From JAWWPY01 sp964412845 (GTDB lineage Bacteria; Actinomycetota; Actinomycetes; Streptosporangiales; Streptosporangiaceae), in the NCBI GenBank assembly GCA_964412845.1, contig CAYPQM010000088.1, forward strand, positions 1 through 28,653: DNA of 28,653 nucleotides, read 5' to 3'. The notes under the pieces were generated by a model, which saw only the letters and a program-made list of their open reading frames with translations, was not told the origin of the DNA and did not search any database. Every line of letters starts with the position of its first letter. Positions within the stretch are counted from its first letter, which is position 1. The translations under genes were made by a program, and so were the position numbers. Positions 7,528-15,713 of this stretch are shown in pieces.

Positions 7528-8790
7528 ATGCTCACGCTGGGACAGGCGCCACCTCGCGGCTGTGAGCCGCGGGGGGCGGGGTGGTACTCGCCGACCACGA
7601 TTCCGCGGCCGTTGCTGGCGGCCACATTCGCCGCGAGCGCCCTCTTCGCCGGCGGCCTAGGCCACTTCAGCACTTATGCGCCGCACCGGCTGTGGGGCCT
7701 GTTCGGGTCCGCGGCCTATCTGCTCGCGGCCGTCGCGGTGCTGGCCTGGAAGTCGCGGGGAGTGGACCTGGCCCTCGTGCTCAGCTTCGGCGGCGCGCTC
7801 GTCGCGCCGCTGTCCGTGCTGGCCCTCGCGGGCAAGTGGCAGCCGGAAGTGGGCGTCATCGCCCGCGGCGCGCGGCTGCTCGTCCAGCACGGCTCGCCCT
7901 ATGAGGCGCCCAAGGTGCTGGCCGCCTCGCATGACCCCAACATGTACAACCCCTACCTGCCGGTGATGGCCCTGTTCGGGCTGCCGCGGGCGCTGCTCGG
8001 TCCCGGCCTGCTCACCGACCCCAGGGTCTGGTTCTGCCTGGTCTTCATCGCCGCGTTCGGGGCGGCCCTGGCCCTGGCCGGCGCGCGGGATGTGCTGCGC
8101 TGGACCGCCCTGGTCACCGCCACGCCGGTGATCGCCTTCTCGCTGACGGTCGGCGGCACCGACGTGCCGGTGCTCGCGTTGCTCTGCCTGGGTTTCGCCG
8201 TGCTGTGGCACCGGCCGCGTGCGGTCGTGGCGGGCATCGTGCTTGGGCTCGCCGCCGCCACCAAGGCCACCGCGTGGCCCGCGCTCGTGGTGGCCGGGAC
8301 GATGCTCGCGGTGCGGGACGGCGGCCGGGCGGTGGCCCGGTTCGTGCTCGCCGCCGCCGTCGCGGCGGCCGCCCTCATCGGGCCGGTGGCCGCGATCTGG
8401 CCGCGCACCCTGATGGAGAACACGATCCTGTTCCCGCTCGGCCTGGCCACCATCAAGTCGCAGGCGGTCAGCCCACTGCCGGGGCATCTGCTCGCCGACA
8501 CCGGGCACACCGGCCGCCTGATCGCGGTCGCGGCGCTGGCGCTGGTCGGCTTGGGTGTCGTCGTCTCGCTGGTCGTGCACCCGCCGCGCACCGTCCCTGC
8601 CGCCACCTGGCGGCTCATCATCGGGCTGGCCCTGATGTTCACGCTGGCCCCGGCGACCAGGTTCGGCTACTTCATGTACCCGCTGGGCCTGTGGGCGTGG
8701 CTGGAGGTGTCACGGCTCGGCGAGACGAGCCAGGACGAGGAAGCGGACCGAGAACGCGGCGCCCCTGCCCTCACCGGCGGGGTCAGTTAG
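7528..8790 (+). CDS. Polytopic membrane glycosyltransferase-like protein (GT87/DUF2029-like)
   Basis: The ~420-residue protein has ten or more hydrophobic helices. An extracytoplasmic loop contains HGSPYEAPKV followed by HDPNMYNPYLPVMALF, which fits polyprenol-phosphate-sugar-using GT-C enzymes such as the GT87 mannosyltransferases. Later segments (LGLAAATKATAWPALVVAG) match the family's conserved lysine-containing helix. It would add a lipid-carried sugar on the outer face of the membrane. ATG 7528 is chosen because GGAGG stands 10 nt upstream; ATG 7489 is in frame but lacks a ribosome site. Its TAG overlaps the TAA of the convergent HD gene within the four bases TTAG at 8787-8790. The family call is from topology and motif only. 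Confidence 0.65.
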   Translation: MLTLGQAPPRGCEPRGAGWYSPTTIPRPLLAATFAASALFAGGLGHFSTYAPHRLWGLFGSAAYLLAAVAVLAWKSRGVDLALVLSFGGALVAPLSVLALAGKWQPEVGVIARGARLLVQHGSPYEAPKVLAASHDPNMYNPYLPVMALFGLPRALLGPGLLTDPRVWFCLVFIAAFGAALALAGARDVLRWTALVTATPVIAFSLTVGGTDVPVLALLCLGFAVLWHRPRAVVAGIVLGLAAATKATAWPALVVAGTMLAVRDGGRAVARFVLAAAVAAAALIGPVAAIWPRTLMENTILFPLGLATIKSQAVSPLPGHLLADTGHTGRLIAVAALALVGLGVVVSLVVHPPRTVPAATWRLIIGLALMFTLAPATRFGYFMYPLGLWAWLEVSRLGETSQDEEADRERGAPALTGGVS

Positions 8791-9401
8791 CTCACGGGCT
8801 CACCCAGGTCGGCGAAGTCGCGCTGCCAGTCCGCGTACCAGCCGGCGAACCAGGGCTCCGTGGCCGCGAGCGGGACGATGTACCGCAGCGTCTGCGCGTA
8901 GTAGGAACGTTGCTTGGCCGGCGGCAGGTTGCGCAGGGTCTGCACGTTGCTGGCCCGGTCGGCGAGCTTGACCAGGATGGCGCCGCGGGGTGCCTGCCGC
9001 AGCCGGCTCAGGTAGGCCTCCTTGACCGCGGCCTTGTCCTCGCCCGCGGCCGCCCGCGGGATGGTCACCCAGCCCACGAACCCGGCGACCTGGTCGCCGA
9101 ACGCGGCCGCGATATCAGCCGGGGTGCACGCTGTGTCCTCGACGACATCGTGCAGCACGGCCGCGCTGAGCACGATCCGACGACCGGTCCCGGCGCCGCG
9201 GCCCACCACCTCACGCGCTGCGTGCTGGTGCTCCTGGTACGGCGGCCCGGTCGGGCGGCGCTGTTCGCCGTGGTCGGCCGCGGCGAACAGCACGGCCCGG
9301 TGCAGTTGGGCCACCGTGGCGGCAGGCAGTCGCGCCCGCAGGCCGGGTTCCGCCTCGTCCCAGGTGTGCCAGTCCGTGAAAATTTTCATCCTGGCACCCA
9401 T
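8787..9401 (-). CDS. HD-domain hydrolase resembling small alarmone hydrolases (RSH/MESH1 type)
   Basis: The 204-residue protein carries the RelA/SpoT hydrolase signature. It has AAADHGEQRRPTGPPYQEHQ (first His and the substrate-binding loop), AAVLHDVVEDT (HD pair plus the ED that binds the attacking water), and KLADRASNVQTL (Asn/Asp region). There is no synthetase or TGS/ACT domain, and the length is close to the ~180 residues of stand-alone MESH1-type enzymes. It likely removes pyrophosphate from (p)ppGpp or hydrolyses a related nucleotide such as NADPH; the substrate is inferred. The start could be ATG 9401 or ATG 9389; neither has a clear ribosome site. The gene is on the opposite strand to the glycan genes and immediately downstream of the LCP gene (44-bp gap), so it may be co-transcribed with it. 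Confidence 0.75.
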   Translation of the reverse strand: MGARMKIFTDWHTWDEAEPGLRARLPAATVAQLHRAVLFAAADHGEQRRPTGPPYQEHQHAAREVVGRGAGTGRRIVLSAAVLHDVVEDTACTPADIAAAFGDQVAGFVGWVTIPRAAAGEDKAAVKEAYLSRLRQAPRGAILVKLADRASNVQTLRNLPPAKQRSYYAQTLRYIVPLAATEPWFAGWYADWQRDFADLGEPVS

Positions 9402-9445
9402 GTTGTCAGGAGCAGGGCGGTCCGGGCCCCCATCGCACGGTGCCG

Positions 9446-11077
9446 TCAGGGGGCGAAAGCCGCAGCGTCCTTGCAGATGTTCGTGCTGCCGGTGATGCCA
9501 CCATAGGTCTGGGTCAGGTTGCTGGCCGAGGGTGACGCGCTGGCCGATGCCTGCGGGGTGGCCACGCCGTTGAAGTTCGACCCCAGGATCAGTTCGAGCG
9601 TCCCCGGGTTCAGCGTCGTGTTCTGCTTGACCTGGGCGTTGCCGATCTGGGCCTTGAGCGTGTTCACCGCGGGCAGGTCACTGGCCGCGCTGTACTGGAT
9701 GACGGTGTTGGTGTAGCCGAAGCCTGGGATGTCGCCGGTGCCGGTCACCGTGAAGCCCGCGTTGCTGAGGCTGGTGGACGCGGTGTTCGCCACGCCCTGG
9801 GCGCCTGACCCGTTGAGCACTTCGACCTGGACCTTGGACGGGCTGACCGTCGGTGTCGGCGATGCCTTCGTGGTCGCCTTCTTGACCGGCTTGGGCAGGG
9901 TCTTGTCGCTCGCGATGGCCTGGAAGAGCTGGTCTGACCCGGGCTGCGCCCACTGGACCTCGGCCTGGGGGTCAGGCGGGTACGCCACCACCGGCACCGA
10001 GAGGAATTCCACCGCGCCGGAGTTGAGGGACTTCATGCTGTCCGCGATCTTCAGCATGGTCGCCGGGGCCAGGCCTGAGTCGGTGGTCAGTGACTTCGCG
10101 ACGTCCGAGACGACGTGCAGGATCCTGGTCGGGTCGCTGAGCAGGTTGGTCTTCTTGAGTTTCTGCAGCACGGCGTCCATGAAGAACTGCTGCCGCTGGA
10201 TCCGCTGCAGGTCAGAACCCTGGCCGACGTTCTCGCGGGCCCGGACGAAGGCCAGCGCCTGCGTCCCGGTGACGGTGTGCAGGCCCGCTGACAGGTCCAG
10301 GTGGGACTGCTGGTTGTTGATCGCGTACGGCAGGCAGACCGGCACGCCGCCGACGTCGTCCACGATGGCCTGGAACCCGGAGAAATTGACCTCGACGAAA
10401 TGCTGGATGCGGATGTGCGTGAGCTGCTCCAGCGTCGTCCACAGGCAGACCGGGCCGCCATTGGCGAAGGTCGCGTTGAGCCGCTCCACGCCGCCGGGGT
10501 CCGCCTGCTGGCCGGGAAAGCCGTCCTTGGTGTCCGGCTGGCAGGCAAAGATCGACACCATCGAGTCCCGCGGGAAGCTGGTGATCTCGGCGCGCTGGTG
10601 GCCGGGCGCGATGTGCAGCAGCATCATCGTGTCTGAGCGCGCGCCGGTGACGTCATGGCCGTACTGGCCGCCCGTTCCGGCCCGGCTGTCCGAGCCGATG
10701 ACCAGGATGTTCAGCGCCGCCGTGTACGGCGGCCGGTGCTGGCCGAGCTCAGCGGAGCTCACCGCGATGTGCTTGATGCTGCCGAGCACGCCCCGGTACC
10801 TGGCGTAAGCCACCAGGGACGTGCTGACCACCGCGACGGTGGCCAGGATGGCGGCTGCGCCCAGGACCATGCCCTTGCGCCCGCGGCGGCGGCGCGCCGG
10901 GTCGGCCGGGCCCCAGCCCGGGTCCGGCTGGGGGATGGCCCGCCTGCTCGTGTCCTGGCGGCGCGCCCCACGCCTGCGCTGGCCATCGGTTGCCTGGTCA
11001 GCGTCCTGTTCCCACGATGACAGGCGGCCGCCAGTTTCATCAAGATCGTTGTAGCGGCTCATCGCTCCTCGGCGCAT
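9446..11077 (-). CDS. LytR-CpsA-Psr (LCP) family glycopolymer ligase with LytR_C domain
   Basis: The 543-residue protein has a basic cytosolic N-terminus, one membrane helix (~70-92), an LCP domain (~120-330) and a C-terminal LytR_C domain (~425-510). LCP landmarks are present: NILVIGSDSRAG, ARSDTMMLL, SFPRDSMVSI, RLNATFANGG, VDDVGGVPVCLP, and FVRAR plus GSDLQRIQRQQ with the lipid-phosphate-binding arginines. Between the domains is a Pro/Thr/Ser linker, and the tail is Ala/Ser-rich. LCP enzymes transfer undecaprenyl-linked glycopolymers to peptidoglycan (or arabinogalactan) outside the membrane, which makes this the likely final step for the polymer made by neighbouring genes. ATG 11077 is given; ATG 11062 is an alternative, with GAGGAG very close upstream. 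The gene is divergent from the large membrane-protein gene, and a TTGACA lies on this strand in the shared 120-bp spacer. Confidence 0.92.
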   Translation of the reverse strand: MRRGAMSRYNDLDETGGRLSSWEQDADQATDGQRRRGARRQDTSRRAIPQPDPGWGPADPARRRRGRKGMVLGAAAILATVAVVSTSLVAYARYRGVLGSIKHIAVSSAELGQHRPPYTAALNILVIGSDSRAGTGGQYGHDVTGARSDTMMLLHIAPGHQRAEITSFPRDSMVSIFACQPDTKDGFPGQQADPGGVERLNATFANGGPVCLWTTLEQLTHIRIQHFVEVNFSGFQAIVDDVGGVPVCLPYAINNQQSHLDLSAGLHTVTGTQALAFVRARENVGQGSDLQRIQRQQFFMDAVLQKLKKTNLLSDPTRILHVVSDVAKSLTTDSGLAPATMLKIADSMKSLNSGAVEFLSVPVVAYPPDPQAEVQWAQPGSDQLFQAIASDKTLPKPVKKATTKASPTPTVSPSKVQVEVLNGSGAQGVANTASTSLSNAGFTVTGTGDIPGFGYTNTVIQYSAASDLPAVNTLKAQIGNAQVKQNTTLNPGTLELILGSNFNGVATPQASASASPSASNLTQTYGGITGSTNICKDAAAFAP

Positions 11078-11197
11078 GGTTCGTCGAACGTAGGGCGGTG
11101 CGTTCCCCCATTGTTCAACGCGAGGCTATGTCATGTGGTGTCAATAGGATGAATCGGTCACAGACCTTACACAGATTGCAGCGCCGTCCCCTCTACA

Positions 11198-13940
11198 GTG
11201 GGGACCGTGCGCTTGGGAGTCCGCCTCGTCGGCAAGGCCGCCGAGAAGAGCAAGTCAGCCGAGGAGATTAGCCCTCGGCCTGCGCCTCCTGTCGTCAGGC
11301 GGTCCACCTCGCTGCTCGCGGGCCAGAGTTTCGCGCGGCTCACGGTCTTCCCGCTGCTGGTGGTGATCGGCTGGCTGCTGCCCGGGATTCCGCTGCTGCT
11401 GGCCGGACGCTTCCTGCCGGTTCCGATGGTCCTGATCGCCGTGCCATTGGCCGCGGTCCTGATGATCGCCACCCTCCGGGACGTGCCGGCCCGCTGGCCG
11501 GGCCCGGTCCGGTCGGCGGCGGCACTCCGGGCCGCCGGGACCGCCGGGGACAGCGGGATCGGGGCCAACGCCAGGGAAACGGTGAGCGCCGGGGATGGGG
11601 TGAGCGCCGGGGATGGGGTGAGCGCCGGGGANNNNNNNNNNNNNNNNNNNNNNNNNNNNNNNNNNNNNNNNNNNNNNNNNNNNNNNNNNNNNNNNNNNNN
11701 NNNNNNNNNNNNNNNNNNNNNNNNNNNNNNNGGTGAACGCCGCGGACGTGGTGAACGCCGCGGACGTGGTCAATACCGGGGACATGGTCAATACCGGGGA
11801 CATGGAGCGCATTGTCGGAGAGCCCGAGCAGGCTGCCGGGGCGGCGGAGAAGACGGGGCAAGCTGACCAGGCCGGCGTCGCGGAGCGTGGCCCGGTCCGG
11901 GCCTGGCCCGCCTGGTGGGGCCTGGGCGGCACGCTCGCGGTAGCGGCCGGATTCGCCGCCTGGCAGATCCTGCTGAACTCGCCGCAGATCATCGTGCTGC
12001 GCGATCCCGGGGCACTGCTGCAGTTCGGCTACTGGATTGCGCAGCACGGTTCGCTGCCCATACCGCAATCGCTCGCCGCGTTCGGTGGCCCGCATCCGGG
12101 GCTGACCTTCTCTAGCGCGGGCTTCTCCGCGCAGTCCGCGGCGCTCGAACCGCAATTCATGGCGGGCCTGCCGGTCATCCTGGCCGCCGGGTTCTGGTTG
12201 CACGGCCTCACCGGCGCAGCGCTGGTCAGCCCGATCCTCGGGGCGTTCGCGGTGCTTACCTTCGGCGGCCTCGCGGGCCGCCTGGCCGGCCCGCAGTGGG
12301 CCCCGGCGGCCGCCCTCGTGCTCGCCCTTACGTTGCCCGAGCAGTACGCCAGCAGGTCCGCGTTCGGCGAGCCGTTGGTTCAGGTGCTGATCTTCGGCGG
12401 CCTCTGCCTGGTCATCGACTCGCTGGTCAGTGGCTCCGCGGTGGACCGAGCCCGGCACCGGGCCGCCGGGCGGAGGCTGGACGGCTGGCCCGAGTGGCTG
12501 GCCCGGTGGTTCGGCTGGCTGGCGCCACGGCCTGGCTGGCTGGCTCCCCGGCCCGGATGGTTCACATCGGCGAGTGCGGCGGCCTGCGTCGGCGGGTTCG
12601 CGCTCGGCCTGGTTTCGCTGGTGCTGATCGGCGGGCTCAGCGTGGTGGTGCCGGCCGTACTGTTCATCGGCGTGCTGATCGCCGGGCAGAGATCACAGAC
12701 GGTTCCGTTGGGTAGCGGGTTGTTGATCGGAGTTGGCGGCGGCCTCGCCACCGGTTACCTGCTCACCCCCAGCTACCTGCGGGCTCTTTCGCCCTCGCTG
12801 CGGAACCTCGGGCTGATCGTTCTCGGGACCGCTGTGGTCGTGGCCGCGGGGATCGCGGTGGCCTGGTACGGCGCGGCCCGGCGGCCGGTGCGGCGCCTGC
12901 TGGCCCGGCGGCCACTGCGCTGGCTGCCTGAGGCGGCCGGAGTGCTCTGCGTGGCGGCGGCGATCGGTTTCGCGGCCCGCCCGTTTGTGCAGACCGTCCG
13001 GGGCAGCGCGAGCCGGGGCACCATCGCCTACGTGGCCGCGTTGCAGCGGCTGCTGCACCTGCCTGCTGACCCGACGCGGCTGTACTCGGAGCACAGCCTG
13101 TACTGGGTCATCTGGTACATCGGGGCGCCGGCCGTGCTGCTCGGCACCGCCGGTGTCGCGCTGCTCGCCCGCCGCTGCCTGCGCGCGCTGCTCACCTGGC
13201 GGGACCCGGACGCCGCGGCACGCGTGTGGGCGCTGCCGCTGCTGGTCATCGGCTGGGCGGCGGTCAGCGTGCTGTGGCGGCCGAGCACCGTGCCGGACCA
13301 GCCGTGGGCCAGCCGCAGGCTGCTACCCGTGCTGCTGCCCGGGCTCATTCTCTGCGCCATCTGGGTGTCGTCGTGGCTGGCCGCCCGGGCCAGGGAACGA
13401 GGCGCGGGGCCGGTCGCCGTGTCGTCGGCCGCGGCGTGTTTCTTCGCGGCCATGGCGCTGCCCACGGCCCTGGCCACCTTCGGGTTTGGCCTGACCTTCA
13501 CCGCGGCGCAGGGTTCCGTCGCGCCAGCAGGCGGCGGCCTGGCGCTGAACCGGGTCGGCGCCGGCCAGGCCGCCGTGGTGAACGAGGTGTGCGGGACGCT
13601 CAGCGCGTCCACCACCGTGGTGATCCTCGACCGGGTGGCCGCGGGCCAGTTCAGCCAGCTGATCAGGGGCATGTGCAACGTGCCGGCGGGGGTCATGGCC
13701 GGGGCGTCGCCGACCGATGTGCAGATGGTGCTGAGCGCCATCACGGCCGCGGGCAGGCGTCCTGTCCTGATCGGTTCCGGCTCCGCTGAGTTCACCCGGT
13801 ACGGGTATGCGTCAAGCAAGGTGCTGGACCTGACCACAACGCAGGACGCGCACGAGCTGACCCAGCCGCCCACGGCCCCGTGGCAGATCCGCTACGTGCT
13901 GTGGGAGTCCACGCCGGGGTCGTCGCTCACCAGAGCGTGA
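11198..13940 (+). CDS. Large polytopic membrane protein, GT-C-like, interrupted by assembly gap
   Basis: Two open stretches lie on either side of the N run. The left part (from GTG 11198) has two membrane helices around 11335-11475. The right part (to TGA 13940) has about twelve more, with IIVLRDPGALLQFGYWIAQHG in the first outer loop, an acidic loop like that of GT-C glycosyltransferases, and a ~170-residue soluble C-terminal domain (RVGAGQAAVVNEVCGTLSA onward). I treat them as one gene because the same hexapeptide repeat runs up to both gap edges, and the frame closes if the true gap is 3 nt or 3 plus a multiple of 18. Fusion across the gap is inferred. The gene is divergent from the LCP gene and is probably part of surface-polymer export or glycosylation. 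The 100 N carry no size information. Confidence 0.7.
11582..11804 (+). repeat. 18-bp coding minisatellite spanning the N gap
   Basis: Left of the gap are two full units and one partial unit of GTGAGCGCCGGGGATGGG (VSAGDG), starting at 11582, 11600 and 11618. Right of the gap are two units of GTGAACGCCGCGGACGTG (VNAADV, 11733 and 11751) and two of GTCAATACCGGGGACATG (VNTGDM, 11769 and 11787). All encode the pattern V-(S/N)-(A/T)-(G/A)-D-x. Unit type changes along the array, and homogenised pairs suggest recent slippage or recombination. The array forms a soluble linker between the first two and the later membrane helices. Confidence 0.93.
11632..11731. other. Assembly gap (exactly 100 N)
   Basis: One hundred N in a row is the conventional placeholder for a scaffold gap of unknown length. 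It interrupts a tandem repeat, so a collapsed or unresolved array is the evident cause. Confidence 0.98.
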
Positions 13941-14095
13941 CCGTGCCAGATCCACCGCCCGAACCGCCCGAACCGCCCGAACCGGTGGGGCCGCCCGGGC
14001 CGCCCGGGCCGGTCGGGCCGGTCGGGCCGGTGGGGGCCACGTCGGCCCGGCCGGGGCTTCCGGGGCACCCAGCTGACCCCGCCGCGGCGGGCGGG

Positions 14096-15067
14096 ATGGA
14101 GCGCGGACGGAGCGTGCGGCGTATTGGCTGGATTGCGCTGCTGGTCGTCTGGGTGGTCTGGGGGAGCACCTACTTCGCCATCCGGGTGGGTGTGGAAACC
14201 CTGCCGCCGCTGCTGATGGCGGGGGTCAGGTATGTGCTGGCCGGGCTCGGGCTGTTCCCCGTGGCGCTGCGGGGCGGACCGCCGGCGCTGCGCGCCGCCG
14301 ACCGGCCGCGGCTCGCCGGATGGGCGGCAGCCGTCGCGGTGGGCACGCTGCTGCTGGCCGGTGGCAACGGCGGGGTGACGTGGGGCGAGCGGAGTGTCCC
14401 GTCGGGGCTCGCGTCACTCCTGGTGGCCACGGTGCCGCTGTGGCTCATCGTGATCGACCGCGTCATCAACCGGGCTCCCATCCTGCCGGTCGCGCTGGTC
14501 GGCCTGCTGGCCGGGGTGGCCGGGGTCGGCCTGCTGGCGGGGGTGGGTTCGCTGGCCGGCGCGTGGCTGCGGGGACGCGCGGCGGGCGGCATTGGCGGGG
14601 CCGGCGTCGTGGTCATTCTGGTGGCTGCCGTCAGCTGGGCGTCCGGCACCATCCTGTCCCGCAGGCTGCCGCTGCCTGCCCGGCCGCTGCTCGCCACCGC
14701 GATGGAGATGATCACCGGAGGGGTTGTGCTGCTGGTGGCCGCCGTGGCGGCCGGGGAGATCGGGCAGTTCCATCCTGGGCTCGTGTCGTTGCGATCCCTG
14801 CTCGCCCTGCTCTACTTGATCGGCCCCGGGTCCATCCTCGCGCTCCCCGCTTACCTGGTGGCCGTGCGCAACCTGCCGACCGCCACCGTCGCGACGTACG
14901 CGTACGTGAACCCGATCATCGCCGTTCTGCTCGGCACCACCCTGCTCGGCGAGTCCGTAACCACGTCCATGCTGATCGGCGGGGGCCTGGTGATCGTGGC
15001 GGTCGTCCTCGTGCTCCGCTCCCAGACGGGTCAGTCCGGTCAGGACGCGTCGGCTGGATCTGGCTAG
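14096..15067 (+). CDS. EamA/DMT-family transporter (YedA-like)
   Basis: The 323-residue product has ten hydrophobic helices in two EamA repeats. The opening WVVWGSTYFAIRVGVETLPPLLMAGVRY is typical of the YedA/RhaT drug-metabolite exporters, and the second half contains SWASGTILSRRLPLP and TVATYAYVNPIIAVLLG, both EamA hallmarks. It probably exports a small metabolite; the substrate is unknown. The frame is open upstream to GTG 13937, which overlaps the previous stop as GTGA and would add a 53-residue Pro/Gly-rich cytosolic tail (PPEPPEPPEP, PGPPGPVGPVGPVG). That longer form is possible because of the coupled start and strongly GC-biased third positions; I list the conserved core from ATG 14096. 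It lies between the glycan genes and the tRNA. Confidence 0.85.
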   Translation: MERGRSVRRIGWIALLVVWVVWGSTYFAIRVGVETLPPLLMAGVRYVLAGLGLFPVALRGGPPALRAADRPRLAGWAAAVAVGTLLLAGGNGGVTWGERSVPSGLASLLVATVPLWLIVIDRVINRAPILPVALVGLLAGVAGVGLLAGVGSLAGAWLRGRAAGGIGGAGVVVILVAAVSWASGTILSRRLPLPARPLLATAMEMITGGVVLLVAAVAAGEIGQFHPGLVSLRSLLALLYLIGPGSILALPAYLVAVRNLPTATVATYAYVNPIIAVLLGTTLLGESVTTSMLIGGGLVIVAVVLVLRSQTGQSGQDASAGSG

Positions 15068-15215
15068 TCCTTCGGGCGCGTCATCCTGGCCCAGTCTCGG
15101 CTTCATCGCGGTGCGGCAGGCGGCGATGTGGTGACGCGCCGAGGCTGCGTTCTGGCCGCTTCCTGGTAGCGGTCCGGCGGCGCTGAGGCCGGCGGCCTGG
15201 CGGGCGGGCTGGCGG

Positions 15216-15288
15216 CGGTCGTGCGGCGGTCGTGCGGCGCTGGAGGCCGGCGGTCTGGCGACGGTCGTGCGGCGGTCGTGCGGCGCTG
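15216..15288. repeat. Direct repeat, 27 bp exact, period 46
   Basis: The 27-bp segment at 15216-15242 recurs exactly at 15262-15288, and each copy itself holds two CGGTCGTGCGG units with an 11-bp period. A looser copy of the intervening GAGGCCGGCGG segment precedes the array near 15185. The 15068-15336 stretch has no convincing gene; its open frames are by-products of this repeat. Confidence 0.8.
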
Positions 15289-15294
15289 AGCGAT

Positions 15295-15323
15295 TTGCCT
15301 CGGGCTGCGGCACCCCCTAGAGT
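15295..15323 (+). promoter_or_regulatory. Sigma-70-type promoter of the tRNA gene
   Basis: TTGCCT (-35, 15295-15300) and TAGAGT (-10, 15318-15323) are separated by 17 bp and end 13 bp before the mature tRNA 5' end. Spacing and position are as expected for a stable-RNA promoter. Confidence 0.65.
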
Positions 15324-15336
15324 GAAGGCACAACGA

Positions 15337-15413
15337 CGCGGGGTGGAGCAGTTCGGTAGCTCGCTGGGCTCATAACCCAGAGGTCGCAGGTTCAAATCCT
15401 GCCCCCGCTACCA
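15337..15413 (+). tRNA. Initiator tRNA-fMet (CAT), CCA encoded
   Basis: The 77-nt sequence folds as a cloverleaf: acceptor strands CGCGGGG and CCCCGCT, D-arm GGAGCAGTTCGGTAGCTC, anticodon arm CTGGG-CTCATAA-CCCAG, and T-arm GCAGG-TTCAAAT-CCTGC, followed by ACCA. The 1:72 pair is a C:U mismatch and the anticodon stem ends in three G:C pairs; these are the two identity features of initiator tRNA. It has its own promoter and terminator. A degenerate copy of its 3' half occurs at 20761. Confidence 0.97.
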
Positions 15414-15426
15414 AGTAGTTGCAGGT

Positions 15427-15463
15427 AAGAGGTCTGATCGCCAGTACGGCGGTCGGGCCTCTT
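15427..15463 (+). terminator. Hairpin terminator of the tRNA-fMet gene
   Basis: The arms 15427-15442 (AAGAGGTCTGATCGCC) and 15448-15463 (GGCGGTCGGGCCTCTT) pair over 16 positions, with a few wobble or mismatched pairs, around a 5-nt loop. The stem begins 13 nt after the tRNA CCA. A homologous hairpin follows the tRNA copy at 20821. Confidence 0.75.
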
Positions 15464-15648
15464 GATCGTTAGTCCGCGGTTGTCCGTGGGATCGGGCCTG
15501 TGCGACATGCACGGCGGCTCACGCGGCAGCGACCTTGCCCGCCCCGTCGCCAGCGACGGCCCAGAATCCGCCCCGGACGGGTCCCGTAGCCGTGCCCCGG
15601 GCCCGGCCCCGCCCGGCCGCCCGGCCCCTGGCCTCAAGTCCGTGGCAA

Positions 15649-15668
15649 CTATCTCTCCAGGAGAGTAG
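15649..15668. promoter_or_regulatory. Candidate second PadR half-site pair
   Basis: CTATCTCTC and GAGAGTAG form an imperfect inverted repeat that shares the TCTCTC/GAGAGTAG core with the perfect palindrome 13 bp downstream. It could be a second operator for the same regulator. It overlaps the likely -35 region. Confidence 0.4.
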
Positions 15669-15680
15669 GTCAACTACTAT

Positions 15681-15711
15681 CCGAGAGACTACTTGTGAAG
15701 TAGTCTCTCGG
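15681..15711. promoter_or_regulatory. Perfect 14-bp palindrome, likely PadR autoregulatory operator
   Basis: CCGAGAGACTACTT (15681-15694) is exactly inverted at 15698-15711 around a GTG centre. A -10-like TACTAT sits at 15675-15680, directly before it. The palindrome ends 2 nt before the padR-type start codon, so there is no room for a ribosome site and the mRNA is probably leaderless. PadR regulators commonly repress their own promoter through such palindromes. Confidence 0.7.
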
Positions 15712-15713
15712 GT

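Noticed and set aside
8205..9506. 433-codon plus-strand open frame spanning the end of the GT87-like gene and the HD gene
   Set aside because: It crosses two well-supported genes and is low-complexity Arg/Gly/Ala in the first half.
9729..10808. 359-codon plus-strand open frame across the LCP gene
   Set aside because: The LCP motifs on the minus strand are unambiguous; the plus frame has no recognisable domain and atypical Ser/Trp/Cys-rich composition.
15081..15395. Minus-strand open frames over the repeat and tRNA
   Set aside because: They arise from the CGGTCGTGCGG repeat (PHDRRTTAARPPA-like products) and run through the tRNA gene.
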